Source of the DNA: BP-464 sp045805505
GTDB taxonomy: Bacteria; Actinomycetota; Thermoleophilia; Solirubrobacterales; Solirubrobacteraceae
Assembly (NCBI GenBank): GCA_045805505.1
Contig: JBJMLA010000104.1
Coordinates: forward strand, 51,509 to 115,508
Direction of reading: 5' to 3'
DNA length: 64,000 bases
Of the stretch, positions 40,899-51,451 are shown in pieces. A program made the position numbers and the translations under genes. Within the stretch, counting starts at the first letter, position 1. Every line of letters begins with the position of its first letter. The notes beneath the pieces are model-generated. The model had not been told where the DNA came from and made no database searches. It worked only from the letters and a program-made list of their open reading frames with translations.

Positions 40899-41251
40899 GT
40901 GAAACTCGTCATCGGCATCGTCCGCCCCGAAGTGACCAACGACGTGCTGAGCGCGCTGCACCGCGCCGAGGTCCGCGGGCTCTCCATCACCCGCGTCCAG
41001 GGCCACGGCGGGGAGCTCGAACGCGTCGAGACCTACCGGGGCACCACGGTGAAGATGGAGCTCTCCGAGAAGGTCCGCTTCGAGGTGGCGGTCTCCGACG
41101 ACTTCGTCGACACGACGATCGACGCGATCCTCGAGGGCGGGCGCACCGGCGAGGTCGGTGACGGCAAGATCTTCGTCGTGCCCCTCGAGCGGGCCATCCG
41201 GATCCGCACGGGCGAATCCGACAAGGCCGCCGTCACGCCGGTGGCCGGCTG

Positions 41252-41252
<1 letters not shown>
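40899..41252 (+). CDS. glnK: P-II nitrogen regulatory protein (GlnK type)
   Basis: Trimeric signal protein of 117 residues that senses 2-oxoglutarate and ATP/ADP and gates the ammonium channel AmtB. VKLVIGIVRPE is the first strand, and the T-loop reads GHGGELERVETYRGTTVKM. The position equivalent to Tyr51, the uridylylation/adenylylation site, is Val. The B loop is GGRTGEVGDGKIFVVPLE. GTG 40899 is preferred over 40890 since P-II proteins begin at this strand. It overlaps amtB (TGATG), the classic glnK-amtB pair. Confidence 0.93.
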
Positions 41253-42535
<1,283 letters not shown>

Positions 42536-42758
42536 CGCGCTCGCAGGCGACCAGCACCTTCTGGGCCAGCAGGCGGTCCTTCGGCAGGCTGACGCGGCGC
42601 CCGCCGATCGTCGCCTCGAGCGTGTGCTTGCCGATCCGCACGTCGTGGACGTGCAGGACCGCACCTCCGGGGATCGTCACGTCAGCGTCCATGAAAGACG
42701 GAATTCGCCCCCGGGCCCGGCTTTCCTTGCCGATGGTGCTGGGTAGGGTCAGGAACGA

Positions 42759-44762
42759 GTGAGCCGGAGCAAGGAGCGCAACTTCGAACCCGCGGCTGCG
42801 GCGCGGCAGGCGCTCCGCGAGATCACCGGCGCGCTCGGCCTGTCGGTCGTGCTGCTGGCCCTTATGGTCGCCGGCGTCCTCCTCGGCGACCGCGACGTGG
42901 TGGCCGCCCTCGGCGTCATCGCGCTGGCGGTGGCCCTCGGCGTCGCCGTGCTCGTCACGCGGCGCACGGCACGCGCCGCCGCGATGCGCAACGCGGCCAT
43001 CGAGCAGGAGCAGCGCGGCCGCGAGCAGCTCGACCGCACGCTTGCCGCCACGCGCCAGCTGGTCGAGATCGACTCCCCGGTCGAGCTGCGCCGCCAGATC
43101 TGCGAGATCGCCCGCGACGTCTTCGGCTGCTCGGCCGTCTCACTCTGGGAGGTCGAGCCCGACCACATCCTGCTGCTCGAGCGCATCCCGTTCGAGCACC
43201 CCTACGGCGGCAACGACCGGCGCCCGATCGCCGAGCTGCCCGGCCTGCGCGAGGCGCTGAACACGCTGCAGCCGCTGTTCGTCGGCGACATGCGAGCCGT
43301 CGCGACGGGCGTGACGCAGGCGACGGCGGAGATCCTGGGCACCACGTCGCTGCTCAACGTGCCGGTGGCCTACGGCGGGATCGCCCGGCTCGACCTGGTC
43401 CTGGTCTGGAACGAGCAGCTCCCCGAGCCCGCCGAGAGCCAGCGCATGGCGGTGCAGCGGTTCGCCGACCAGGCGGGCCTGGCCCTCGAGCAGTCGCGCT
43501 ACCGCACCGCCCAGGCCGAGATCGCCTCGCTCAACCGGACGCTGGCGCGCATGCTGCAGACCGCTCCGCTGTTTCACGCCGGCGGCAGCGTGGCCGAGGT
43601 GGCCGAGGCGATCTGCACCGAGGCGCTCGAGGTGTTCGAGGCCGACGGCGCCGCCGCCTGGATCGACGACGGCGACGGCATCCTGCTCATCCACCGCGCG
43701 CCGGCCACCGACGCCTTCGGCGAGGCGCAGCGGATCCCCTTCGCCGAGCACCCGACGTTCGCCGCCGATCTCGAGGGGGGCCAGCCGCGGTTCCTCGCCG
43801 ATGTCGAGCTCGAGGACCCGGTCCTGTGGGAGCGCTTCGCGCGGCACTCGGGATCGCGCTCGCAGCTGCGCGTGCCGCTGGCGACGAGCGGATCGGCACG
43901 CGCGCTGCTCGTCCTGTCGTGGAGCGCCCCGGTGCCGCCGCCGTCCGCGCAGCTGGCGGCGATCGCGTCGCGCTTCGCCGACCAGGCTGGCGTGGCGCTG
44001 GCCGAGGCGGCGCGGCGGGCGGCCGAGCGCGAGGCGAGCGCCCTCCACGCGCGCTTCGAGGCCTCGCTGCTGCCGTCGATCGCGCTGGAATCCGACGGGC
44101 TCGAGCTGGCGACGTTCTACCGGCCCGGTGACGACCGGCTGTCGCTGGGCGGCGACTTCTACGACTGCCTCGAGCTCGAGGACGGCAGCGTGGCGCTCCT
44201 GATCGGCGACGTCGCCGGCCACGGCGCGGCGGCCGCCGCGCTCGGCGCCGGCCTGCGCAGCGCCTGGCGCGCGCTGGTGCTCGGCGGCTGGGACATCGCG
44301 GACCTGCCGCGCGGACTGCAGGCGGTCTGCGTCCGCCAGCGCGAGGACCCCTACGCGTTCGTGACCACGATCTGCGCCCGGGTCGCGCCGGACCGCCGGA
44401 CCCTGCGGTTCGTCTCGGCGGGCCACCCCGTGCCGCTCGTCTCGGGCGCGCCGCCCGTCGGCGAGGGGCGCAACGGGCCGCCGCTGGGCATCGTCGCCGA
44501 CGCGGCCTGGGAGGTCACGGAGCTGCCGCTGGCCGAGCGCGCCACCGTGATCCTCTACACCGATGGGCTCGTCGAGGGACGCCTGCGGCCCGGCGCGAGC
44601 GAGCGGCTCGGCGTCGAGGCCATCGAGCGCCGCCTGGCCGACGTGCCCGCCGGCGGGGTGACCGAGGACGATCTGCGAGCGCTCGTCGCGCTGGCCACCG
44701 AGGCCAACGGCAGCGGCCTGCCCGACGACGTCGCGCTGCTCGCGCTGAACCTCGGCCGCTAG
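42759..44762 (+). CDS. GAF-domain SpoIIE/PP2C-type phosphatase
   Basis: A 667-residue regulatory phosphatase. Two membrane segments (about 25-70) precede a linker helix, two GAF domains (about 90-245 and 270-430) and a C-terminal SpoIIE domain (about 445-665). Metal-binding Asp residues are visible in SLGGDFYDCLEL, LIGDVAGHGAAAAAL, LYTDGLVEGR and GLPDDVALLAL. Such proteins dephosphorylate STAS-type anti-sigma antagonists; the two STAS proteins in this window lack the usual Ser. The start is a GTG at 42759. It converges on the ECF sigma gene with a CTAG stop overlap. Confidence 0.9.
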   Translation: MSRSKERNFEPAAAARQALREITGALGLSVVLLALMVAGVLLGDRDVVAALGVIALAVALGVAVLVTRRTARAAAMRNAAIEQEQRGREQLDRTLAATRQLVEIDSPVELRRQICEIARDVFGCSAVSLWEVEPDHILLLERIPFEHPYGGNDRRPIAELPGLREALNTLQPLFVGDMRAVATGVTQATAEILGTTSLLNVPVAYGGIARLDLVLVWNEQLPEPAESQRMAVQRFADQAGLALEQSRYRTAQAEIASLNRTLARMLQTAPLFHAGGSVAEVAEAICTEALEVFEADGAAAWIDDGDGILLIHRAPATDAFGEAQRIPFAEHPTFAADLEGGQPRFLADVELEDPVLWERFARHSGSRSQLRVPLATSGSARALLVLSWSAPVPPPSAQLAAIASRFADQAGVALAEAARRAAEREASALHARFEASLLPSIALESDGLELATFYRPGDDRLSLGGDFYDCLELEDGSVALLIGDVAGHGAAAAALGAGLRSAWRALVLGGWDIADLPRGLQAVCVRQREDPYAFVTTICARVAPDRRTLRFVSAGHPVPLVSGAPPVGEGRNGPPLGIVADAAWEVTELPLAERATVILYTDGLVEGRLRPGASERLGVEAIERRLADVPAGGVTEDDLRALVALATEANGSGLPDDVALLALNLGR

Positions 44763-46195
44763 GGCAGCTTCGGCAGGACACCGGTGACGATGTCGGCGAC
44801 GTCGTCAACCGTGTCCTGGGCGGTGGTGGTCACCTGTCCGACGGTGTCCGAGGCCGTGTCGGTGACCTGATCGACGACGCCCTGGACGGCGTCGGTGGCG
44901 CCCGTCGTGATGTCGGTCACCGCGTCCTGGACACCGGCGACCGCCTCTCCGGCGGAGCCCGGGGCCCTGGCCGGAGCGGTCAGGTGCGTCACGCTGCCGC
45001 CGGTGCCGCCGCTCGGGGTGTCGCGTGAGTCGGAGCCACCGGTCCCGGCGTCCGTGGACGCGTGGGTGCCGGAACCGGATACGCCATCCCCCGTGACCGG
45101 AGCGGCCGCGGCGACCTCGCCGGAGCCGGGTCGTGGGGTCGTTGCCGCCCCGGCGCCGCCGTGGCGTCGCCGGGTCTTCCGGGCCGCCATGCTCGCGCCG
45201 GTCTGCTGCAGGGCGGGAGCCTCGAGCGCGGCACCCGTCCGCTCCGTGGTCCGCACAGCAGCCTGCGCCGCCGCCGGCTGCGCGGCCACGGTCGGCCTCG
45301 ACGCGGGCCGTCCCCGGTCCGCCGAGGTCACCGCGACGGCGCCGCCGCCGGCCAGCAGCGCCAGGCCGACCGCCGCGCCCTTGAGTCCGAGGCCGGCGAG
45401 CAGCGGCTCGCCGCCCCCACCCCCGAGGATCCGTGCCAGCGCGGCGAGCAGGCCGCCGGCGCCCGTGGGCGGGAAGAGCAGGCCGAGGTCGCGGCGGCGT
45501 GCGCGCAGCGCCGTCTCGAACGAGCGGCAGCACGCGCAGCCGCGGACGTGGGCCCGCACCGTGCGCGTGCGCAGGCGCATCCCGTCGCACTGCGACATCG
45601 CGCGCTGCACGCCCTCGCAGTCGAGGTCGCGGCCCTCGCCGAACTGCTGCAGCGCCGAGCGCGCCTCGAAGACGGTCTGCTGGGCGGCGGCCTCGCTGCT
45701 GCCCAGCGTCGTGGCGATCTCGGCGTACTCCAGGCCGCAGAGCTCGCGCAGCACCAGCGCCTCGCGCTGGCGCTCGGTGAGCGCCTGCAGGTCGGCCATC
45801 AGCTGGCCCAGGCGCCGGCGAATCTCGCCGGCCTCCGCCGGATCGGCGACGGTCGGCAGGGTCGCCTCGTCGAGCTCCTCGGCCGGCTTGCGCGAGCGGA
45901 CCAGGCTGATCGCCTCGTTGTGGGCGATCTTGTAGAGCCACGGCTTGACGCGCAGCGGGACGGTCCCGCCCTGCAGCGCGCGGTGGGCCGCGACGAGCGC
46001 GTTCTGCGCGGCGTCCTCGGCGTCGGCGGCGTGGCGGAGGACGGTGCGGCAGTAGCGCGTCAGCGCGGCGTGATGGCGCGCGAAGAGCGCGCCGAAGGCC
46101 CGCTCGTCGCCGCGGGCGGCGAGACGGGCCAGGCGCTCGTCGGACAGGAAGTCCAGCGTGCGAGCGGGGGCGGTGGTCCAGGCTGAGGCAGCCAT
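44759..46195 (-). CDS. ECF sigma factor fused to zinc-finger-like, membrane and repetitive tail
   Basis: A 478-residue sigma factor. Region 2 (about 30-110; RYCRTVLRHAADAEDAAQNA, KPWLYKIAHNEAISLVRSRK) and region 4 (about 140-195; LTERQREALVLRELCGLEYA) are standard. Residues about 212-230 carry RAHVRGCACCRSFE, like an anti-sigma zinc finger without its full ligand set. A membrane segment lies at about 268-290 (GLKGAAVGLALLAGGGAVAV). The tail (300-478) is low-complexity and ends in repeated VTD/ADTV-type amphipathic helices. It is a paralogue of the gene at the left edge. GATACT (46202-46207) lies 6 nt before the ATG. Confidence 0.87.
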   Translation of the reverse strand: MAASAWTTAPARTLDFLSDERLARLAARGDERAFGALFARHHAALTRYCRTVLRHAADAEDAAQNALVAAHRALQGGTVPLRVKPWLYKIAHNEAISLVRSRKPAEELDEATLPTVADPAEAGEIRRRLGQLMADLQALTERQREALVLRELCGLEYAEIATTLGSSEAAAQQTVFEARSALQQFGEGRDLDCEGVQRAMSQCDGMRLRTRTVRAHVRGCACCRSFETALRARRRDLGLLFPPTGAGGLLAALARILGGGGGEPLLAGLGLKGAAVGLALLAGGGAVAVTSADRGRPASRPTVAAQPAAAQAAVRTTERTGAALEAPALQQTGASMAARKTRRRHGGAGAATTPRPGSGEVAAAAPVTGDGVSGSGTHASTDAGTGGSDSRDTPSGGTGGSVTHLTAPARAPGSAGEAVAGVQDAVTDITTGATDAVQGVVDQVTDTASDTVGQVTTTAQDTVDDVADIVTGVLPKLP

Positions 46196-46201
46196 CGAGT
46201 C

Positions 46202-46207
46202 AGTATC
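46202..46207 (-). promoter_or_regulatory. -10 box of the fused ECF sigma gene
   Basis: GATACT on the minus strand, 6 nt before the ATG at 46195, placed just beyond the terminator hairpin of the upstream gene. Confidence 0.4.
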
Positions 46208-46211
46208 GGCG

Positions 46212-46242
46212 GCTCGCCGGGGACCTGAAGCCCCCGGCGAGC
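46212..46242 (-). terminator. Hairpin terminator of the secreted-protein gene
   Basis: A perfect 11-bp stem GCTCGCCGGGG / CCCCGGCGAGC with a nine-base loop, 13 bp beyond the stop codon at 46256 and directly upstream of the ECF sigma promoter. Confidence 0.75.
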
Positions 46243-46255
46243 ATGTGCCGACTCC

Positions 46256-47860
46256 CTAGAGGGAGACGTACCCCGGCAGGGTGAACGTCGGGAACTTCTT
46301 GGCCGAACCCTCGTTGCGGACCATCGTGGTCGCGCGGTAGGTCACGGCGCGGGCTCGCTTGGGCGCCTTGAGCGTGACCTTCCAGGAGCCGTCGCTGCGC
46401 GGATGGATCCGCTTGACGACGACGTCCTTGGTGCACGAGACGGCCTGGCGGATCTCGATGACGTCACCGGTCATCGGGCCGAAGATGCGCCCCTTGAGCG
46501 TCACCTTCTTGCCGTGCGACTCGAGCGTGCTGAACCGCATCCGCCGGTGCAGCTTGAGCGGCATCGACTTCTCGCCCGCGGCCTTGGCGACGTAGCGCGC
46601 GCGGTTCGAGTAGCGGATCGACTCGGCGGGCACCGGCGCCTTGGCGCGGAAGAACCCGCTGCGGCCGACCTTGGTGCGCGCGACCGTCTTGCCGTTCCAG
46701 GCCGAGACGATCCGGACGCGCTTGCCGACGAGCTTCTTGGCCGCCGCGCCGATCAGCGTGACGTGGTCGTCCTGGTCGATGACGTTGACCAGCGTCACGT
46801 CGGCCTGCGAGCAGCTCACGGCGAGCTGGCTGGCCGGCTCGACCGGTGCCGGGGCGGCGAGGGGCGCCCTGTGCTCCTCGACCGCCTTGATCACCGGCGC
46901 GACCTTCGGCGCGCACGACAGGCCGTCGGTGGCGACGCGGGCGATGCCCATCACCAGATCGGCGACCTTCTGGCCGGCGGCGCTGACCGTCATGCGCAGC
47001 GCGCGCTGCTCGAGGACGCCGTCGCCGGCGTCCTGCTCGTCGGGCTGGGTCTCGACCCTGCCCACCGTCTCGGGCAGGACGATCGGCGGCAGGCCCGCGA
47101 GGACGCCCTGGATCGCCGTCTTCAGCGCGGCGCCGGTGAGCGGGTTGTCGAGGCTCAGGCCGCCGGGCAGCTGGAGCTTGCCGAGGTCGAGGTTCGACAG
47201 CGGGATCACCTGCTGGTCGAGCAGCGTCACCACGCGGTCGACGGGCGCGTCGGTCGCCAGGCCCTGACCGAGGCCGGTGAGCCCGGTGACCGACGAGACG
47301 CCGACGAGGTTGGGCAGGCCGGCCAGGCACTGCGCGCCGACGGCCGAGCGCAGCGACCGCACCGCGGCCAGCGGGATGTCGGGCAGCGACCGGACCGGGA
47401 CGAGTGCCTCCGCGGCCGGCAGCGCGTTGACGACGATCTCCGACGGCAGGCCGAGCAGGGACAGGTTGGCCGGCAGCGGGATCTTCAGGGCATCCAGGCC
47501 GCCGGGAAGCTGCGCGGCGGGCAGGCTGATCGGCAGGCTGCCCAGCGCGCCGATCGAGAGGTTCTCGATGCCGGCGAGCGCGGCGGCCTGCTGCTTGAGC
47601 GGGTCGTCGGCCGGGCCGGTCAGCGCGGTGTTGGCGTTGGCCAGGCCGCTGAGGGGCGCGGGCAGGTCCAGGCCCGCGGTCTGCGTCGTGCAGCCGTCGC
47701 CGCCGGCGACGACCGGCTCGAGGCCCGTCTGGGTCAGGACGGTGCCGCGGATCGCGCTGGCCGAGCAGGTGTAGGCCGCGGCCGGGGACGCCGCGACGGC
47801 GAGCGAACCGCTGACCGCCGCGAGGGCGGCGAATCCGGTGAGCTGCTTGTAGGTGAACAT
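46256..47860 (-). CDS. Large secreted protein with C-terminal beta-sandwich repeats
   Basis: A 534-residue exported protein of unknown function. The signal peptide (GFAALAAVSGSLAVAASPAAA) ends near residue 29. Residues 30-270 are Leu/Pro/Gly-rich with repeated LPxxL-type segments (SLPISLPAAQLPGG, LPANLSLLGLPSE). The C-terminal 190 residues look like two Ig-like beta-sandwiches rich in Lys/Arg/Thr (KRVRIVSAWNGKTVARTKVG; DGSWKVTLKAPKRARAVTYR). It has a perfect AGGAGG ribosome binding site, rare here, suggesting abundant production. Its upstream region shares a 17-mer with the fibre locus. Confidence 0.8.
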   Translation of the reverse strand: MFTYKQLTGFAALAAVSGSLAVAASPAAAYTCSASAIRGTVLTQTGLEPVVAGGDGCTTQTAGLDLPAPLSGLANANTALTGPADDPLKQQAAALAGIENLSIGALGSLPISLPAAQLPGGLDALKIPLPANLSLLGLPSEIVVNALPAAEALVPVRSLPDIPLAAVRSLRSAVGAQCLAGLPNLVGVSSVTGLTGLGQGLATDAPVDRVVTLLDQQVIPLSNLDLGKLQLPGGLSLDNPLTGAALKTAIQGVLAGLPPIVLPETVGRVETQPDEQDAGDGVLEQRALRMTVSAAGQKVADLVMGIARVATDGLSCAPKVAPVIKAVEEHRAPLAAPAPVEPASQLAVSCSQADVTLVNVIDQDDHVTLIGAAAKKLVGKRVRIVSAWNGKTVARTKVGRSGFFRAKAPVPAESIRYSNRARYVAKAAGEKSMPLKLHRRMRFSTLESHGKKVTLKGRIFGPMTGDVIEIRQAVSCTKDVVVKRIHPRSDGSWKVTLKAPKRARAVTYRATTMVRNEGSAKKFPTFTLPGYVSL

Positions 47861-47929
47861 CGATCCTCCTGGGGAAGGGGCTGGTGGGTACGCGCCGATG
47901 ACGCGAGCTCCGCGGCCCTGCTCAGGACG

Positions 47930-47946
47930 ACTGGACGTTTGTTCGA
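47930..47946. promoter_or_regulatory. Second copy of the 17-mer found at the fibre locus
   Basis: ACTGGACGTTTGTTCGA is identical to 8886-8902. It lies in the divergent gap between a secreted-protein gene and a lipoprotein gene. It covers the -35 position of the lipoprotein promoter, whose -10 box is TAGGTT at 47964-47969. Confidence 0.55.
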
Positions 47947-47963
47947 CCGGCGTGGTGGAGCGC

Positions 47964-47969
47964 TAGGTT
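47964..47969 (+). promoter_or_regulatory. -10 box of the lipoprotein gene
   Basis: TAGGTT ends 7 nt before the ATG at 47977; the 17-mer ends 17 bp upstream of it. Confidence 0.5.
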
Positions 47970-47976
47970 CGGCCGC

Positions 47977-48450
47977 ATGAAGACACTCCCGGTCCTGCTC
48001 GCCGCCGCCGCACTCTTCGGAGCCGGCTGCGGAGGCGACGACAACTCCTCAGACTCCGGCTCGGACTCCGGCGCGCGCGGCTACGCCGAGACCGGTCAGG
48101 CGGTCAGCGACGTCTGCACGCGCGCCAACGCCGAGATCAACAAGCTCGCCGCGGACCTCGACGGCACGGCCAAGCACGACGCGCCGACGGTCGAGAAGAT
48201 CATCGGCACGAGCGACAAGTTCCTCGGCGAGCTCCGCGAGATCAAGCCCGACCCGAAGCTCCAGGAGACCTTCGACAAGTACGTCGACGCGGTCGCCGCG
48301 GGCCAGGAGCGCGCCCGCGAGGTCCTCAAGGCCGCCCAGTCCGGCAACGACGAGAACTACCGCAGTGCGGCCGAGGCGGCCGACACCGACAAGACGACGC
48401 ACCCGCTCGCCCGCGCCCTCGGCGCGACCGAGTGCGCCAAGAGCAGCTAG
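47977..48450 (+). CDS. Small lipoprotein
   Basis: A 157-residue probable lipoprotein: hydrophobic signal LPVLLAAAALFGAGC with the lipidated Cys at 18, then a Ser/Asp-rich spacer and a helical domain (about 35-155) with a Cys pair (SDVCTRANAE and ATECAKSS). It looks like a small periplasmic-face helical bundle; no family recognised. Its TAG overlaps the convergent phosphotriesterase-like stop as CTAG. Confidence 0.78.
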   Translation: MKTLPVLLAAAALFGAGCGGDDNSSDSGSDSGARGYAETGQAVSDVCTRANAEINKLAADLDGTAKHDAPTVEKIIGTSDKFLGELREIKPDPKLQETFDKYVDAVAAGQERAREVLKAAQSGNDENYRSAAEAADTDKTTHPLARALGATECAKSS

Positions 48451-49406
48451 CGCGCCAGCCAGCGGGCGGGGTTGTGGACGAACACGGTCTCGAAGACCGT
48501 GTCGTCCATGACCCCCTGCTCGCGCAGCCAGGGGACCACTTCCTCGAAGACGAGCGTGAACGACCAGTTGTGGATCAGCGGTGAGTTGACCATCTGCTCG
48601 ACCACCTCGGCGGGGAACCAGTCGATCGTCGCGCAGTGATCCTGTGAGATGAGCAGGCGCTCGCCGTAGCCGCGGCGCAGCAGCTCGGCGGTGACCGCGT
48701 TGCGCTGGTCCATCGGCAGGTACATGTCGAGCCCGTAGCGATCGAGCCCGGCGTAGACGCCCTGATCGAGCAGGCCGGCGATGTAGTCGGGGTCGGGGCT
48801 GTCGCCGCAGTGGGCGATCTGGATCTTCTCGGGCGCGACGCCCTCCTCCAGGAAGATCTCGACCTGCCGCGGGCCGGTGCCCGCCGCCGGCATGGAGTGG
48901 GCCATGATCGGCGCGCCGGTCTGCAGGCTCGCGCGGGCGCACGCGCGGTGGACCTTCTCGACGTTGGGCGTGACGCCCGCCGCGTCGGCCGCGCACTTCA
49001 GGAACGCGGCCTTCAGCCCGGTGCCCTGCGTGCCCTGCTCGATGTCGTCGACGAAGTGCGCGGCGATCGTGTCCTCGTCGCGGTTCTCGAAGTAGTGCGG
49101 CAGGTAGTCGTAGGTGTAGATGCCGGTGCAGAAGGCGATCTGGATGCCGGTGGCGTCGGCGACCTTCTTCATGAACCGCACGTCGCGGCCGCCGAACATC
49201 GCGGTCGGGTCGACGATCGTCCTGACGCCGGCGGCCTGCGCGGACTCCACGGCGGCGGCGGCGGCGGCGAGCTCGCCCTCCTCGTCGTAGCGGCCGGGCC
49301 AGTTCTCGGCGACGGCCTCGTCGCGGAAGCGGACGTGCTCGTGGACGAGCGTGAGCCCGAGCTCGGCGGCATCGACGGTTCCCTGCACGGTCTCGACGGC
49401 GCTCAT
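48447..49406 (-). CDS. Phosphotriesterase-family amidohydrolase
   Basis: A 319-residue TIM-barrel metal-dependent hydrolase of the phosphotriesterase/lactonase family. LVHEHVRFRDE supplies the HxH ligands, AAFLKCAAD has Lys (the carbamylated bridging position), then His in PIMAHSMPAA and IAHCGDSPD, and the final Asp in LISQDHCATID. Related proteins hydrolyse lactones or phosphoesters. ATG 49406 overlaps the acyl-CoA synthetase stop (ATGA), so both genes serve one pathway. A longer start at 49424 would lie within the neighbour. Confidence 0.88.
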   Translation of the reverse strand: MSAVETVQGTVDAAELGLTLVHEHVRFRDEAVAENWPGRYDEEGELAAAAAAVESAQAAGVRTIVDPTAMFGGRDVRFMKKVADATGIQIAFCTGIYTYDYLPHYFENRDEDTIAAHFVDDIEQGTQGTGLKAAFLKCAADAAGVTPNVEKVHRACARASLQTGAPIMAHSMPAAGTGPRQVEIFLEEGVAPEKIQIAHCGDSPDPDYIAGLLDQGVYAGLDRYGLDMYLPMDQRNAVTAELLRRGYGERLLISQDHCATIDWFPAEVVEQMVNSPLIHNWSFTLVFEEVVPWLREQGVMDDTVFETVFVHNPARWLAR

Positions 49407-50935
49407 CGCAACGGCTCTCCCCACTCGGTCTCTTCACGAAGTTGCTTCTTCAACACCTTGCCGCCGGGGTTGCGCGGCAGCGGCTCGCTGCGCAGCGCGA
49501 CGTACTGGGGCACCTTGAAGTCGGCGATGCGCTCGCGGCAATGGGCGATGACGGCGGGGACGTCGAGCTCACCGGCCGCGGGCACGATCACCGCGCCGAC
49601 CTTCTCGCCCATCATGTCGTCCGGCACCGGGATCACGGCGGCCTCGCCGACGCCGGGCGCGCCGGCGAGCGCCGACTCGACCTCGATCGAGTACACGTTC
49701 TCGCCTCCGCGGTTGATCATGTCCTTGGCGCGATCGACGATGTAGAGCAGCCCGTCGTCACCGATGCGCGCGAGGTCACCGGTGTGCAGCCAGCCGTCGA
49801 CGAACGTCTCGGCCGTCGCCTCGGGCTTGTTCCAGTAGCCGGCGACGACGTTCTCGCCGCGGACCAGCAGCTCCCCCACGCCGGTGTCGGGATCCGGCTC
49901 GTGCAGGTCGAGGTCGACCACGGGCATCGCGAAGCCCACGCTGTCGGCGTGCTCGGCCGCCTCCTCGTGGGGCAAGAAGGACGTCAGCGACGACGTCTCG
50001 GTCAGCCCGAAGCCGTTGCCCACGCGGGCGGCGGGAAACGCCTCCATGATCTTGTGCACGGCGCCGGCCGAGATCGGCGCGCCGCCGTAGGAGACCCAGC
50101 GCACGTGCGCGAGGTCGGCCTCGGCGAACAGCGGGTGCCGCGTGAGCGCGTGGTAGATCGCCGGGACGGAGGTGAGCATCTGCACGCCCTCCTCGGTGAC
50201 GGTGCGCAGGAAGCCCTCGAGGTCGAGCGGGTTGGCCAGGACGAACGTGCGGCCGCCGAGCTCGAGCATCACCAGCAGCTGGCTGTTGCAGCCCGTGACG
50301 TGGAACAGCGGGACGTTGATCAGCGTCGCCAGCGACGGCCCGTCGGCGCGGTCGACGCCGACGCAGCGGATCGCGTTCTCCGTGTTGGCCAGGAAGTTCG
50401 CGTGCGTCGTCATCGCGCCCTTGGGAAAGCCCGTGGTGCCGCTCGTGTAGAAGATCGCGGCGAGGTCGCCGGGCGCGAGGTCATCGACGACGAGCGGATC
50501 GCCGTCGGGCAGCGGTTGCCCGGGCCGGAAGACGTGTGCCGCGCCCGAGTCCTTGACGACGTAGTCGACCTCGGGGTCGGTGAAGCGCGTGTTGACCGGA
50601 ACCGCGACGGCGCCGGCCAGCTGCGCGCCCCAGAAGGCCAGCAGCCAGTCCAGGCCGTTGGGCAGCAGGATGGCCGCACGGTCGCCGCGCTCGACGCCGG
50701 CGGCGCGCAGGCCACCCGCCACACGCGCGGCGCCGTCCCACAGCGCGCCGTAGGTCAGCGCCTCACCGCCGACCTGCACGACGGCGGTGGCATCGCGGTC
50801 GCGCTCGACGCCGGCGCGCAGCATGTGGACCAGCGAGTCGGGGCGCCCGTCGTATCGCGCGATGCCGTCGGGGCCTCGGCGAACGCCGCTCGTATCGAAC
50901 GGGTTGCGTCCTCGCGGTGCGGGCTCTCCTCCCAC
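49403..50935 (-). CDS. AMP-forming acyl-CoA synthetase / ligase
   Basis: A 510-residue ANL-superfamily enzyme that activates a carboxylate as acyl-AMP and then CoA thioester. The P-loop-like motif is IFYTSGTTGFPKGAMTTH. A5 reads GNGFGLTETSS, A8 is GWLHTGDLARIGDDG followed by DRAKDMINRGGENV, and the C-terminal Lys is in PRNPGGKVLKK. The substrate is unknown. The start GTG at 50935 follows TAGGGT (50943-50948) by 7 nt. It is coupled to the phosphotriesterase-like gene. Confidence 0.92.
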   Translation of the reverse strand: MGGEPAPRGRNPFDTSGVRRGPDGIARYDGRPDSLVHMLRAGVERDRDATAVVQVGGEALTYGALWDGAARVAGGLRAAGVERGDRAAILLPNGLDWLLAFWGAQLAGAVAVPVNTRFTDPEVDYVVKDSGAAHVFRPGQPLPDGDPLVVDDLAPGDLAAIFYTSGTTGFPKGAMTTHANFLANTENAIRCVGVDRADGPSLATLINVPLFHVTGCNSQLLVMLELGGRTFVLANPLDLEGFLRTVTEEGVQMLTSVPAIYHALTRHPLFAEADLAHVRWVSYGGAPISAGAVHKIMEAFPAARVGNGFGLTETSSLTSFLPHEEAAEHADSVGFAMPVVDLDLHEPDPDTGVGELLVRGENVVAGYWNKPEATAETFVDGWLHTGDLARIGDDGLLYIVDRAKDMINRGGENVYSIEVESALAGAPGVGEAAVIPVPDDMMGEKVGAVIVPAAGELDVPAVIAHCRERIADFKVPQYVALRSEPLPRNPGGKVLKKQLREETEWGEPLR

Positions 50936-50942
50936 GCGGCCG

Positions 50943-50948
50943 ACCCTA
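50943..50948 (-). promoter_or_regulatory. -10 box of the acyl-CoA synthetase gene
   Basis: TAGGGT on the minus strand ends 7 nt before the GTG at 50935; it lies in the 21-bp gap after the cupredoxin gene. Confidence 0.45.
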
Positions 50949-50956
50949 GACGATGA

Positions 50957-51409
50957 CTACTGCACGGTGAAGTCGGTGTGCATTCCCGACATGTAGTGGC
51001 CCGGGAGGTTGCACACCAGCGAGTAGTGCCCCGGCTTCAGCGCGATGGTGACCGACTTGGACTCGCCCGCCGCGATGTCGCCCGTCTCGCCGACGTTGCC
51101 GCTCTCGCCGATGCGCGACCCGGCGCCCAGTTTGTCGGCGGACTTGCTGGTGCGCAGGACGACGAACTCGTGCGTGACCTTGCCGCGGTTGGCCACGTCG
51201 AAGGTGACCTTGCCGGCCGGCGCGCTGGCCGCCGAGACGCCAACCGACCACTCGTTCAGCGTGCCGGCGATGGTGCCGGCCGCGGGCGCCGCGGTGGTGG
51301 TCGCGGGTGCCGAGCTGCCGGTCGAGGAGGAGGACGAGGAGGACGAGGATCCGCCGCAGCCGCCGACGAGCAGGACGGCGGCGACGGGAACGAGGCGCAG
51401 GAGGTTCAT
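50957..51409 (-). CDS. Cupredoxin-like lipoprotein
   Basis: A 150-residue exported copper protein. The lipobox LLVGGC puts the lipidated Cys at 18, followed by a Ser/Thr/Ala linker. The cupredoxin domain (about 50-150) has type-1 copper ligands His in VTHEFVVL and Cys-His-Met in CNLPGHYMSGM. It probably carries electrons or copper on the outer face of the membrane. ATG 51409 is preferred over GTG 51418. Confidence 0.88.
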   Translation of the reverse strand: MNLLRLVPVAAVLLVGGCGGSSSSSSSSSTGSSAPATTTAAPAAGTIAGTLNEWSVGVSAASAPAGKVTFDVANRGKVTHEFVVLRTSKSADKLGAGSRIGESGNVGETGDIAAGESKSVTIALKPGHYSLVCNLPGHYMSGMHTDFTVQ

Positions 51410-51451
51410 GACCGCCACCCTGGCGGACCGAACCTTGCGTTTTCCTGAACG